From Adiantum capillus-veneris (taxonomy: Eukaryota; Streptophyta; Polypodiopsida; Polypodiales; Pteridaceae), in the NCBI GenBank assembly GCA_014529385.2, contig CM043967.1, forward strand, positions 84,886,278-84,950,277: DNA of 64,000 bases, in the 5' to 3' direction. The position numbers and the translations under genes are program-made. Of the stretch, positions 21,213-33,907 are shown piece after piece. Every line of letters begins with the position of its first letter. Positions within the stretch are counted from its first letter, which is position 1. The notes under the pieces were generated by a model. That model was not told the origin of the DNA. It was given only the letters and a program-made list of their open reading frames with translations, and ran no database searches.

Positions 21213-22308
21213 GTGGACACGGAGGCCGAAATGAGACATGAGTGCTTTAATGTATTCTTACAGTGCTCTACCTTGGACAATGAGGATAAACCGTGCACTA
21301 TGGACAAGGTTAGAATTAGTAAGGAGAGTTATACAAAGTTGTTCAAGGTCATCAAAACAAAGTGGAAGCAATCAAAGTCGAAGGGATATTTTCTTCCTAA
21401 TCTATCACTTGTCCAAAAGGCAAGGCATAGGATCAACTAGAGGTGATTGGAGTCCTTGGTCAACCCTTCCGCATTAATGAAATCTATCATGTCACGAAGA
21501 AAGACCTCAAATTCAACTGCTTCAACATCATATTATTTGATTTAAATACATTTCAAAGAGCAATGGTAAAATTTTATGACCTTCAACATTTTGAGGCTAA
21601 TGGTGTTGATATTTTTTATGAAACTAGATGAGAGTGAGATTATCAAGAACAAAAGATTGGAGAGAGATTCAATAACCTTGATAAACAGAGCATTATATCC
21701 AAGAAAGGGGCAACAAAGTAAGAATTCTAGTGTTCATTTAGAGAAGCATATTTAGTCTGGACCATGGATCGAATAGATATTGGGGAACAAGTGACCTCTC
21801 GAACTAAATGAAAGGTCTCAACAAGCTCAAGAGTGCAATGATAAATGCATGGAGCCCTAAATACTTTACACACTAAATGGTGAGAATATTACTATGTTGA
21901 TCTCAAAAGCATTTTATTAACCATAGTTCTATTGATAAAAGTCAAAAATTATCTATGCAGCACATCCTATGCATTCACTCCCCTTGGCTTAAGAACAAAT
22001 ATGGAAGCTTGTCATAATGGTCAACACAGGGGATGGAGTAGTCCCATTACCAAGCAGGGACAAAATTATTAAAGCACACAAGACATAGAGGAGGTAAAAA
22101 CAGAGACAACAACTTGCAGTATTTCAATGGTTCTACAGGCAGGTTTCGCATAGGACAAGATCATAAGAAACTAAAAAAACTTATGGAGAATATTGAAATA
22201 GCAATTGCTTTAGAAAGTAGTAGATGTAAAAGGCAGGAGGCTTACAAGGGCTCATATAAGAATGAGAATTTTTATAGTAGCTTGCCACAAGTGGGAGCCA
22301 ATGGGTGA
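21213..22308 (+). other. Possible decayed coding sequence, unidentified
   Basis: A run of short plus-strand frames reads MDKVRISKESYTKLFKVIKT, then VLGQPFRINEIYHVTKKDLK and a 62-residue frame ending FEANGVDIFYETR. The frames succeed one another on one strand but are broken by stops, and I recognise no motif. It may be a transposon remnant or chance. Confidence 0.25.
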
Positions 22309-23094
22309 AGAAACAAGACAAGTTTTAGCTTAGGGTTTTAACTCCAGATCCCTCCTAAATTTGAGAAAATTTTGTTTGTTGTATCCTAGCATGTGCTTTG
22401 GCAATTCACTAGTGTGTGTGCAAGCACATATAAATCCATAGTGCCAAATTATATTGTCCTAGAACCAACATGCCAAGATAGAAGCCATAAATTTTGATTG
22501 CCTCCTCTTTTTCTAATAAGACAATATTTTCTATCCCCGGAGGAAACTCATGTGAGCCAGCTTTCCTTGAAACAACCTTGAGGTCTAGTAAAGGAAAAGA
22601 TGGTGAAGATGAGAACTTATTGTGGAAAATAGTCATTTTATCTTTGTTGAACTTTCCAATGTAGTGATCCAAACTTTGGCTCCTTTTTAAGTCCAGGGGC
22701 CCAGAACTCTTTCCTCTTTCAATAAATCTGTCACTATCTAGTATTTTAATATGTAAACAAGTAGTTACAATGAATAAAATAGTAAAAGAGAGTTCTTTCT
22801 ACTCTCTCTATGACATATTAGTCTGGTAATCTAGAGAACTTGAAGTAACAATGTGTTTATTGTTAGAAACGTGGTTTTATGATTAGTAATGAACCATAAT
22901 TAGAAAGAAAAAACAAAATCAAGAAGTTGTTCTTCTTCCCAAGCAAACAAGGGAAAGGCTTGCTTGTAAGAGCTTAATCATGAATTTAAGTAAGCATGAG
23001 AGGTAAATCACTTTCAAGAAAATACAATAAAGAGAACAAGAGAACATTACTTTCGTGTGTGTATGGTATAGTCCTCCTTGCTTTGGACGTAGTC

Positions 23095-23142
<48 letters not shown>

Positions 23143-24900
23143 AGCTTCACTTGAAGACCACCAATTTTTCTACTTGGATTGAGAGAAAGGAATGAGATAA
23201 ACAAGATTCAAGCTAGGGAAACCTTGAGGGTTAGGAGAGAGGATAGGGAGAGTGTAATGTGAAGAAAAAGATCAAGTTTTGACAAACTTCATTAGGGTTT
23301 TGGATATGGCGAGGGGTGTGTGTATAGGAGGTGTGTGTGAAAGAGGCTTGGCTATGGCTTTCTCAAGCTTACTCTCAAGTTTGCACCTTGAGAAAATGAA
23401 GGAAACAAGTATAAAATGATAAGAGAAGCCTTCTTTTTATGCACATTTTAGATAAGTACCTTCACTTATCTTGATAGCTTATCTTCTTTATTGATAAGTT
23501 CATTCTACTTATTTTGATAACTTATCTTGTTTTTCAAAACTTCTTCAGCAAGCTACTTACTTACCTCATCCTTATCCTTATCTTTTCTTTCTTTTTCTTT
23601 TTCTTTTTCTTTATGCTAAGTTTATCAAAATGAAGAGCTAATTTCCCATGCATTGGTTAGGCCCATGTTCCCAGTGTGAAAGACAAAAGTGACTCATGGG
23701 TAAACTCTGGAGCTAGGATTTAGCCGGAATTTATTTGAATATTTTTCGTATTATTATCTTTTTCTTTTTCTTCTTTTAAGTTGGTGGCTTAGATGTCTTG
23801 GCCTTGCATAAGGGCTAGGAGAAGGCTTTACAAACTCCCCAACCAAAAGAAAGAGATATCCTCAGCTCGAAACAATAAAGGAAGGTGGTAAATCCTCAAC
23901 CACAAGCTACACCTTTAACTTCTATGCTACACTAATTCATTCTTTGCTAGCTGGCTCATCTATATAAGGTGCTATCTCTCCTTATTTCTTACAGTATTCT
24001 TACCTCCATCTTTTCCTCTTCTTTCCATCTTCTTATTAGGATTATCTCTTTTAGCCCTTTTATGTTGTCTCTTTGCTCATTACCTTACTTTATGGATCGA
24101 TGGCAAGATCTGGTTTTATCTGTGGCCATTCCTCCTCTTCAGCAAGCAAGGTAATCTGTAAGGAGAGATTTTGTGGAGCGATATGAGCGTATGCTCTTAC
24201 CTCACTTGGGAACTTTAGTAGCACAAACCAAATGGTGGGCATTTTGAAGCATAACAAGGGTGAAACTTTGGGGTTGGGAGCACTTTCGCAATAATGTTGT
24301 TGTCAGCTAGGAAGTACACTTGGTGTGTTGCTGCTTGGTGCACCCTCACATGCCCAACACCTCATTTTGATCTATATTCAACTAGCAAGATGATTGTGAA
24401 ATAGGAGGGGCAGCCTACACTCTAGCCTATCATACAAATTACACCTCAAGAGTGAAGCAGTGATGGACATCTTTGATGGCTTATCTATAGCGTGACGTTT
24501 TGGATCATTTGGAGAGCTTTTTGGTTTTGCATCTTTGAGGCCTGCCCCATTCGAACAATTGAGTCTATATGAGGTATCTGGCTCATGCTCATCCATACAC
24601 TTTGAGGATACTTTGAGAGGCTTCAAGGCATCTTTAACCGTATACAAGAGTTCCGCAAGGCATTCCTACAACTTTTGCGTCCAAGGCCTTTCTAAACCAT
24701 GGTGGTCCATGGGGATCCTAGATGGCACTACCGGCCACATGTGTGGTTATTTCCTCCTCATATCCTAATTTACCCCTCATTGTATATATCTCATTTTTTC
24801 ATTGGGAGAGTCATGCTGATGTAGCCCCCTCTTGTTGGGGCAAATTGTAGCCTGTTCACTAGTTTTATTAACTAATAGAAGCATTTTTTCTTTTGGGGTG

Positions 24901-24903
<3 letters not shown>
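22309..24903. other. No recognisable gene; one (CT)n tract
   Basis: AT-rich spacer. A pure CT run lies at 23096-23140, and a CTTTTT-type low-complexity tract at about 23575-23615. The short open frames have no domain features. Confidence 0.55.

Positions 24904-24939
<36 letters not shown>
24904..24939. repeat. Poly-G tract, 36 bases
   Basis: An uninterrupted run of G on the plus strand preceded by GGGTGGGA. Runs of this length are unstable and can adopt G-quadruplex structures. The exact length may be a sequencing artefact. Confidence 0.9.
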
Positions 24940-24940
<1 letters not shown>

Positions 24941-26364
24941 TTATCTAAAGCCATTAAGCATACAATGGAGTTTTCTAGTTCACACCCCCTCTCACGATAA
25001 AACAAATTGATTATCCAAAATGGGTCATAAATGAAGATTAAGCTTTGTAGGTTCCAATGGGTTAATACGCTGAACCACTAGTTTTTAAGCTAGAGATACT
25101 CATTTCAATCATTACGGTCGCATCTCCCGAATCAAAATATTGGAAGGTATGAATGCTAGCCTGATTTCCTCATTAGCTATTCAAGTAGGAGTTAACACTT
25201 TGGGATCTTTGGAGAGTCCTTACCTTGAAATGTCAAATTCTTCTTGGGAGAAGCGGTTAGTCAATTTATCACCCATTGAAGATGATTATTACTACGTAGC
25301 AAATGATAATCTACTATTATACAAATCGAGAGGTTCAAAAAAGGAAAGCATACGAGTGCAATATCGACAAGAATTTCTTAAAGTTGTCTAGGAACCATCA
25401 CATGTGGATAGGGGTTTTCTTAATAGTGTGAGAAGCTACACATGTAGCTATTTTTGTGGTGAGAGATTATGATCCACTACTCAATACAACAACCTATTGA
25501 ATCGTGTCATTCATCCTCGTGATATAATAATTTGAGATCTTAACTTGGTCTGCATCTTCCTTGGTTTGCATTGCTTTAGTTTGTATATTCACAAAAATAC
25601 CATGAGCACCTTGAGCATCCCAAAATATGTTTTTCGATATTGCTATTCAACTACAACCAATATTTTCCCAGTGGATCTAAAATACTCAATCCTTGGCTCT
25701 TTGATCGATTGCACCTAATGCAATAGCAGGCACAAGCTTATCATGGGGTGGAAGTGACTTAGTAGTAAAGGCCGACAAGGTGCCCTTAGCTCCAATTCCA
25801 TTAGGCACCGTAGTTTTTTTGGTGCTAAAAAATAGGAAAAGTGGGATATGGAAAAATTTCAAAGATTATATCAAAGCAATAAATGGTAAATCCATGTTTT
25901 TTTACGAGATAATTTGTTGGAAATTTCTTTGGCAAGATTTTTAATTTGATGCGGAATGATTGCTTACCAAAGTAGAAATTCCCTAAGTGGGTAGGTGATA
26001 CCAAAAGATTAATGTCATAAACTACATGTATCCCCAAAGTTGGTTGCAACTTCTCACTTTGTTTTGGCTTTTTCTTCGTGGGTCATATATGGCACACAAG
26101 TAGAGATCATGGAGCCACATCCGTCTTTGAAAAAGGCATTGATGGAAATACTAAACCGTTCTTTCTATGACACCTCTCAATTAAAATCCAAAGAATGTAT
26201 CTAGATGACAAAAGAGTGATGATAGGAAGAAAAAAGGTGAATAATGGTCCATGCGCTAACAAGTTAGCACTTAATAAGTTTTCCTCCTCTTATCTTAATT
26301 CATAACATTTATTTACAATCTATCTACCCAACTAGATAGGTAGATTCCAATCATCATCTAGACA
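24940..26364. other. No recognisable gene
   Basis: Spacer left of the large LTR element. A frame at 25140-25391 (WEKRLVNLSPIEDDYYYVAN) is vaguely like the segment ahead of gypsy integrases, but it is too short to call. Confidence 0.45.
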
Positions 26365-26369
26365 TATGA

Positions 26370-27380
26370 TGTGGGACGCATGTCTAACCTCACCATCCTA
26401 TCTTATTGCAGTATTAGCGAGAACCACGATTAATTTGTCAAACCATGGGACGAAGATGAATTGACTAGTACATAGAGGCTATAAGAGGTTGTCAATCTCT
26501 TGGAAAACAACTAACAACTCGCATCTAGCTCAAGCTACACTCAAGTGACTGAAATCACCAAAAGCCAATCGCTCATCGCCAAGCAAATTACATCCGTTAC
26601 AGCATCAAATGACATTCAAACGTAACAAAGCTTCTAGGACAATTTTGCAAGACCTAAGCACACATGCCTATGGTCTCAAACCCCACTTTAGGTCAAGTTC
26701 CAAAATCGTGATTATTAACAGCAGTGGATTTTTGACCTAATCATTTTCGACCCAGAATGCATCTAAATGCTTAGCAATGATGCCCCAATACCCCAGCTAT
26801 GCTTAGTTTTTTATTTAAAAGTGTAAATTCCTAATTATGATGAAATTAGGCCGCGGGTCAGCGACGCCAAAAGCTACGAAATACTGTGAATGGCTTACGT
26901 CAATGCGTAGAGCTCTTATCTGTGGTTGCAATGCAACAAACGCATTCACAATGTGACAAGCGGAGAGAGAGTAAGAAGCGCGAGAAGGAGAGAAGTGAGC
27001 GCCGTTAGCTCACGCTGTGTATATCTTATCCAAAAACTTAATAATATCTTTACAAAGTTGGCTTTTATATCTTAGCCAAGGTCTAAAATGTGTAATGTCC
27101 GGCGCCCAAGACCTTTGAGACTCCACACTTATTGTATCTGCAACCTAGGTACACTAAGTGACCTATGCTTTACATCTTGGAACTCTTATTGAGCCCGTAA
27201 CACGTTACAAATATCACAATGGCTAAATAAATCGGGAAATTACAATACATGGCCATTTTGCAAAAATGTGAAAAGTGTGTAACTCCAATCTTTACTGCTT
27301 CTTCACTTTGATCTTCAATTTACATTCGTACGTCTTCAGCCTTTAGAAGCTTCTGTTAACTGACATTGACTCAGTTAACA
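26370..27380 (-). mobile_element. 3' LTR of the 13.96-kb element
   Basis: 1011 bp, TGTGGGACGCATG...GACTCAGTTAACA. It aligns along its length with 39325-40324, with scattered substitutions and an indel of about 10 bases. It is the 3' LTR because the polypurine tract adjoins its inner end. Confidence 0.93.
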
Positions 27381-27391
27381 TTCCCCCCCTT
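27381..27391 (-). other. Polypurine tract
   Basis: In minus-strand sense AAGGGGGGGAA lies directly against the 3' LTR. This is the standard plus-strand primer position in LTR retrotransposons and it fixes the element's orientation. Confidence 0.85.
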
Positions 27392-29502
27392 CCTATTTTA
27401 GTACCTGTCCTTGGGCACTATTGAAAAAGTGTCCTTGGAGGCTGTGGAAGGTTTTGATTGATTTTTGATGGGCTGATCTTCATTTTGTTGTTGGATTTGT
27501 TCATGAGGCTCAATTTTCTGCAACATCTTCATTGGTCTGAGTAATCGATTTTGAGAGATGATGTTGCATTTGTCCGTTGTAATAGCATCATGATGAGGTT
27601 GCTGTTTATTTATGAAAAATATGTACAAGGGAAATAGAATGATGAGGTTCTAAATTAGGGTCTAATACCTGGATGACCAAAGGGAAAAAACCCTGTGGGA
27701 AAAAAGTGCCTTTGGTATACGTGCATTATTAGAGTACTTATTAGCATGGGAAATATTAATAAAGTGTCCAAGGGATTATTTGCTGATAGATATGGAAATA
27801 AAAAGGTAGCAAATATGAAAGGGTAGCATGATGGAACATTGGTTTGCCTGTTGTAGTCCACTCAAGGTGCATAGGTGGAAGCAAAAAAGAGTGTCTAATG
27901 CATATGTCCAATGGTGGGACATCCTATTTATGCATACACAAAAATGGATGGAAAACAATCTGCTATGCAAGTAAGATTTGGAGGGGTTCTTCAGAAAGAT
28001 GGTGTAGCTATAAAAGCATATGACATGGCTTTGCAAGTTGGCACCCCTTTGAGAATGGTTTTCGTTGACGAGGATATGTGCTCTCATCTTATTGTGCACT
28101 GTGTGTGAGCGTTGGACTCTACGACACTCCACCACTTGTAAGTTAATAGACTTCCACTCTTATTCTCATCTCATCCAGCATGAGCAACATGACTTTAGAT
28201 ATGCTAAACTATTCCAGCTTGAGCGTAAGCCTAATAACTACGACCTTAGCATAGAGTTTAATATGACTTGAAGCTTTGGGTCTAATGATTTGCTCATTTT
28301 ATGGCTCAACAGCCCGACTCTGACTATGCCAAAGAGTTTTTTTTTGCACCCTGGCGACTTGATTTTTTACATTCTTGTGCTTACTACAAACATTTCTTCA
28401 GGAAAAGTAATCTTGAACAGTGAAGGACGAAGTTGGCATTGAAGGTTTCTTTTGCCATATCTGTTTTATCATCTTTGAATCTGCATTCACGTTGGTTGGG
28501 TTGTCCTTCTTTGACTCTGAAGACTCCATTGGTTGTTTGATTCTCCAATTAGGCATGTTGATAGAAGTCTTTGATGTTGTTGGAGGACTTTGCTCACTTT
28601 TGGCATCTGGCTTTTGACTAGGAGCATTGGAAGACTTAGGAATCCAAATCTCTTGATGACCTTTGTAACTCCTTTGTTGACTTTGTTGAGCTTTAGGTCC
28701 TACTGAGATGTTGAGATCTTCATGCAAGTCTGGTGTAGTTGCAGTTGCCTTGTGGTTGGCTGGTAGCCAAATCTTTGTATACCCTGTGTAGAATCCTTGT
28801 CCAAGAAGACCATTCTTTGAGATCCATCTTTGTTCTGTATCCTTTTGTGAGCCGTGGTAGACTTCAGCATCATTCAATGATGTTCTGTTGTATATCTGCT
28901 TCTTAGGCATCCTAGGATATTGTCGAGGTTGATACCTTGTGGGCCTACTTTCTTGGGAGGGACTTGAAGTTACTTCATATGCTCTAACCTGTGGTTTTGG
29001 CACCTGTATCTGTCTGTTACCTCCATAGTATTCTTGTTCTTTTAAGCTCCATTGTGATGCTATCCATCCCATGTGTTTGGTTTTTCTGTGATGATTTCCT
29101 GTCTTTACTCCAAACCGGATCATTGACATTGACTAAATTGCTCGGAACAAACACTTGCTTGACTTTCCTTTGCTTTCTGGAGTACTTTGGCTGCTATATC
29201 TTTTCTTTTCTTTGTGTCTCCTTAGAGATTTTAGTTGAGTCGGCACTTGACTTTAAGTTTTGAAAGCCTGACTTACTTGAAGAAGCTGATCCATGAGGGT
29301 TCTTTGATGTAGAGGCATATGTTGTCACAACTTCTTTGCTAGTAGATGGAAGTTCCACTTTAGCTTTACCTTTGTCTGCAATTTTGATCTTCATTCCTTC
29401 TAGCTTTGGTAGCATTTTTTGCTCCATAGCTATCGTGGTTGTTATTGCCTGATTAGCTTTAAGCTCTTCTGAAGTTCTATTTGATGGAGATGAATCATCT
29501 TC

Positions 29503-31105
29503 TGTAATGGAATTGGCCTATTTAACTTGAGAGTAGCGGAAATTAATGAGACTACTTTTGAGAAATGACTTTGTGAGCATAGCGGGTGAACATAGTTGAA
29601 GATAGCAACATAATCATAGCAATTAGTTAACTTGGCATGAACAATACTTTTGCAAGAGAGAGAATTTAGAGAACATGACAACAATTGAGGACCGGATGAT
29701 GTGGAGCTGGTCCCCCCTCCAATAGGCATTTGTATTATGATTTCTCCCATTAAGAGAGACTTGTTAGAATACAATCTTTGTGTTCCTTGTGACCTAGGTG
29801 ATGCAATGAATATGGAAAGCTTCATGCATCACAAGCATAACATAAACTTGAATAAATCTTTAACTATCCCAAGCCTCAGTCCCAAGACCTCAAACACCTT
29901 CGAAGGTGGAGAGATCTAGCAAGGAATGAGGGAAGGGAAGTGGAAGAAGAAACATTTCATAGGAGAAAGAATTAGTTCCTCACTTATCATAACTCTTGTT
30001 GCTAGCATACATAATAGCATAGTAATGAAGAAGAAGGAGATGGCAAGCTTAAGCATTGAAGCATGGCTCTTGATTGGATTTGCACTCCATATCCAAGAGT
30101 GTTGGTGTAGGCTCTCAACCTCTACTTACTTGGAGAAGGAGAGGGAGCTCTTGCACTTTGCATAGAACACAATGAGAGTGTTTGTGAGTGTGTGTGGGTG
30201 AGTATACCCCCTAGCTTTCTTGGGTCGACCCCCCTTTGTAGCTCATGCTTGAAGCTCATTGGACCCCTCCAGGCCTAGCCAATCACAAGCAGGAGGCATT
30301 ACAAGCAGCAAGGGTAGCCTTGAGACAAGTGTCCCCCTTTCCCCTTTGAGAGAGAGGGCTAGATAAATGCTAAATAAATTAATTAAATCTCCTAAATTAT
30401 TATTGGACCCCTTGGGTGGCCAACCAATAGACTTCATGCACACCATGAGGGCAACATGAGGAGGAACTTGACAAGTGTCCCCCTTGCTTTCTTTGTACCA
30501 TGCATGCCTTGTGTGAGTGTGTGGGTGTTCTCTCTCATCCCCCCTCATGTAGGGCTCGCCCCCTCCTTGTAGGGATTGAATATTTGACTTTTTGACACCT
30601 CAAGCCCCTCATACATAGGCCCAGTTCCCACCACAAGCTTGGCCGTTAAGCACTTTAAGCTTGGGCTAGGTTCTCACCTTAAGTGCAACCCTAGCATCAC
30701 AAGCATTTCAAGCACCTCAAGCATCTCAAGCACCTCAATCATCAAGCACCTCAAGCACCTTAGTCATCAAGCATGACAAGCAGGACAAGTACCTCGAGTT
30801 GGGTCGGGTTCCCGCGCCTCAAGCTCAGCCCTAGCTTACCGAAGGTCAAAGGACTTTTACACACATTATTGGAGGTCTTCAATGAAGCTAACCCTAAGGT
30901 CTTATGCTCCATTTGTTAGCCTTGCTCTGTGATAGACCATCTCTCATTTGGGCCCCTTTACCATTGGCCCCGTGTTGAGATAGATCTATAAGCACATGTC
31001 TATATCTTAACACTTATTCCTGTTTATTCTCCCACATTAAGTGATCAATTTAATATGAGAGAATCATTTGGGTTGGTTAGATATTAGATATTAGATTTTA
31101 TGACA
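29503..31105 (+). mobile_element. Solo LTR, family S, inserted in the large element
   Basis: 1603 bp, starting TGTAATGGAATTGGCC and ending AGATTTTATGACA. It is flanked by TCTTC (29498-29502 and 31106-31110). Deleting it with one duplication joins the host frame exactly: IKSDLIED continues into DSSPSNRTSEEL on the minus strand. It contains a CAAGCACCT-type minisatellite near 30690-30800 and no coding sequence. Its strand label only marks opposite orientation to the copy at 32293. Confidence 0.93.
30690..30800. repeat. CAAGCACCT-type minisatellite inside solo LTR S
   Basis: About ten degenerate copies of a 9-10-bp unit (CTCAAGCACCT, CTCAAGCATCT). The partner solo LTR carries the reverse-complement array (CTTGAGGTGCTTG) at about 32575-32760, with a different copy number. 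Confidence 0.85.
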
Positions 31106-32292
31106 TCTTCAATAAGATCTGATTTAATATCAGTCTCCATTTTAACCATGCTTGAGGACTTTGTATTGTCGTCCGCGGGTAACCAATCTTGGTCTTCATT
31201 CTTTGTTGCCTTTGAAGACTGCATATTCTATGAATTTTGTATCTCTAACCTCTTCTGGGCCATTGGCATTCCCATTATGATGTCTTCTGGCATATCCTTT
31301 GATGTGATCACGTGGAATTGAGCTTTGATGATCTGTGAACTTACTTCAATGGTGGTGGAGATGATTCCCCAGCATTCTGCTCGTTTGTTTCTTGATATGC
31401 TCACAAATTTAGGAGCGTCTTTCAGCTATGGTTGGTCACATCGTTTCCAAGTGCGAAAAGACATGAGGTTCTTATCTAGCTATAAATCTAGCTTTACTTC
31501 TTTTGACAGCTTTTCTTCATTTTTACCAACAATGTTGCACTTGATCTTCTCAGAATTTCTTTTTGTATTGAGTGATTTTGTGGTGGCAGTGTCCGTGGGT
31601 TGAACTTTTTCTACATTGGCTTTGCTTTGATCACCTGCTTGTGTTGATGTCGACTCGTATGACTGTGATACTGCACTTTTTTGCAATTGTTGAGCATTGT
31701 CCTCCTGCATTTGAGTAACCTTTGACCTTAAAAGGTCCATTGTACTATCTGGCAAAATCTGTTTCTTCAGAGGAGATTTTGGTGGTGACCTTTGTGTCGC
31801 CTTTTGGACTTTAGCTTTCATTGATTTTGACTTTTTTGTCACCTGTTCTTGCAGCTTGAGGGTTTGCATCATCTTCAGATAGTCTTTAACTTCAATCGTA
31901 CCATCCAAATCAGTTTGTACAATGTCTTGAACCTGTTGAGAATCATTGCCATTTGCATCTCGATATGCATATGCGAGCTTGGTCTCATCCAATTGCTTGA
32001 GCACTATGGAATTTGTTGGTTTTTGACCCTAACTTGTGGAGATCAACTGAAACTTTTGTCCCCGATGATCTTCATAGAAGATTTTTTTTGCCGATTTTGA
32101 TGGTTTTTGGGTCAATGGAAAACTTCCAACAACCATATGATCTTTCAATGGTTTCTGCTTTGAAGAGGTCTGCTAGCTAGAAGTTCTTGGGCTTCTAACT
32201 AGTGTAACATTTTCTTGTACTAGATTTGAGCTTGATAAATTTGCAGATCCCCCCTTCCTAGGGTGATCACTATAGCCTACTTCATTGTGAGA

Positions 32293-33907
32293 TGTCATAA
32301 AATCTAATATCTAACTAACCCAAATGATTTTCTCATATTAAATTGATCACTTAATGTGGGAGAATAAACGGGAACAAGTGTTAAGATATAGGTATGTGCT
32401 TTTAGATCTATCTCAACACGGGGCCAATGTAAAGGGGCCCAAAAGGGAGATGGTCTATCAAAGAGCAAGGCTAACCAATGGAGCATAAAACCTTAGGGTT
32501 AGCTTCATTGAAGACCTCCAATAAATGTGTGTAAAAGTCCTTTTGACCTTAAGTAAGCTAGGGCTGAGCTTGAGGTGGGAACCTCGAGGTGCTTGTCCTG
32601 CTTGAGGTGCTTGTCATGCTTGAGGTGTTTTTCATGCTTGAGGTGCTTGATTAAGATGCTTGAGGTGCTTGACTGGCTCCATGCTTGAGGTGCTTGACTT
32701 GCTGCATGATTAAAGTACTTGAGGTGCCTTGAGAAGCTTGCCTGAGATGCTTGTGGGAACCCCCCCTAGTTCAAGTGCTTTGTCATGCTTGGTGAGTAAG
32801 GTGCTTGATCACCTAAAAGTCAAAAGCATTCCTACAAGAGGGGGGGCGAGCCCTTTTCCTAGGGCCTAGAGAGAGAACACCCACTCACACACACAAGGGA
32901 AGCCCATCTTGAAGAGGCAGCAAGGACACATGTTAGGCCCCTACCCATGTTACCTTCATGTGTTGCTTGAAGCCTATTGGCTAGGCTTCAAAGGGGTCCA
33001 ATGATAAATTACATGAATTATCTAATTGTTTTAGCATTTATCAAGTCCTCTCTCTCAAAGGGGAAAGGGGGACACTTGTCCCAAGGCTACCCATGTTGCT
33101 TGTAATGGCTCCTGCTTGTGATTGGCTAGGCCTGGAGGGGTCCAATGAGCTTCAGGCATGAGCTACAAGGGGGGGTCGACCCAAGCAAGCTAGGGGGGTG
33201 CCTAGGGGGTATACTCACCCACACACACTCACAAGCACTCTCATTGTGTGATATGCAAAGTGCAAGAGCTCCCTCTCCAAGCAAGTAGAGGTTGAGAGCC
33301 TACACCAACACTCTTGGCTATGGAGTGCAAATCCAACCAAGAGCCATGCTTCAATGCTTAAGCTTGCCATCTCCTTCTTCTTCATTACTATGCTATTATG
33401 TATGCTAGCAACAAGAGTATGATAAGTGAGGAACTAATTCTTTCTCCTACGAAATGTTTCTTCTTCCTCTTCCCTACCCTCATTCCCTGCTAGCTCTCTC
33501 CACCTTCGAAGGTGTTTGAGGTCTTGGGACTGAGGCTTGGGATATTTAAAGCTTTCTTCAAGTTTATGTTATGTTTGTGGTGCATGAAGCCTTCCATCTT
33601 CATGGCATCACCTAGGTCACAAGGAACACAAAGACTGTATTGTAACAAGTCTCTCTTTATGGGAGAAATCATAATACAAATGCCTATTGGAGGGGGGACC
33701 GGCTCCACATAAATCCGGTCCTCAATTGTTGTCATGTTCTCTAAACTCTCTCTCTTGCAAAAGTATTGTCTATGCCAAGTTAACTAATTGCTATGATTAT
33801 GTTGCTATCTTCAATTATGTCTACCCGCTATGCTCACAAAATCATTTCTTGAAAGTACTCTCATTAAATTCCGCTATTCTCAAATTGAATAGGCAAATTC
33901 CATTACA
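32293..33907 (-). mobile_element. Second solo LTR, family S, opposite orientation
   Basis: 1615 bp, the reverse complement of the element at 29503-31105 with scattered differences. It is flanked by its own duplication TGAGA (32288-32292 and 33908-33912). Deleting it rejoins the host frame: GQTVLSSH continues into NEVGYSDH. Different target duplications show two independent insertions and not an inverted duplication. Confidence 0.93.

Noticed and set aside
25140-25391. Gypsy integrase-upstream fragment
   Set aside because: The resemblance is faint, only 83 codons long and unsupported by neighbouring motifs.
27911-28108. Plus-strand frame of 65 codons inside the large element
   Set aside because: It looks protein-like but is short, antisense to the element and has no recognised motif.
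29503-33907. A single 4.4-kb inverted-repeat (foldback) transposon with 1.6-kb arms
   Set aside because: The two arms have different 5-bp duplications (TCTTC and TGAGA) and TG...CA ends, and each excision restores the host frame. They are two separate solo LTRs.
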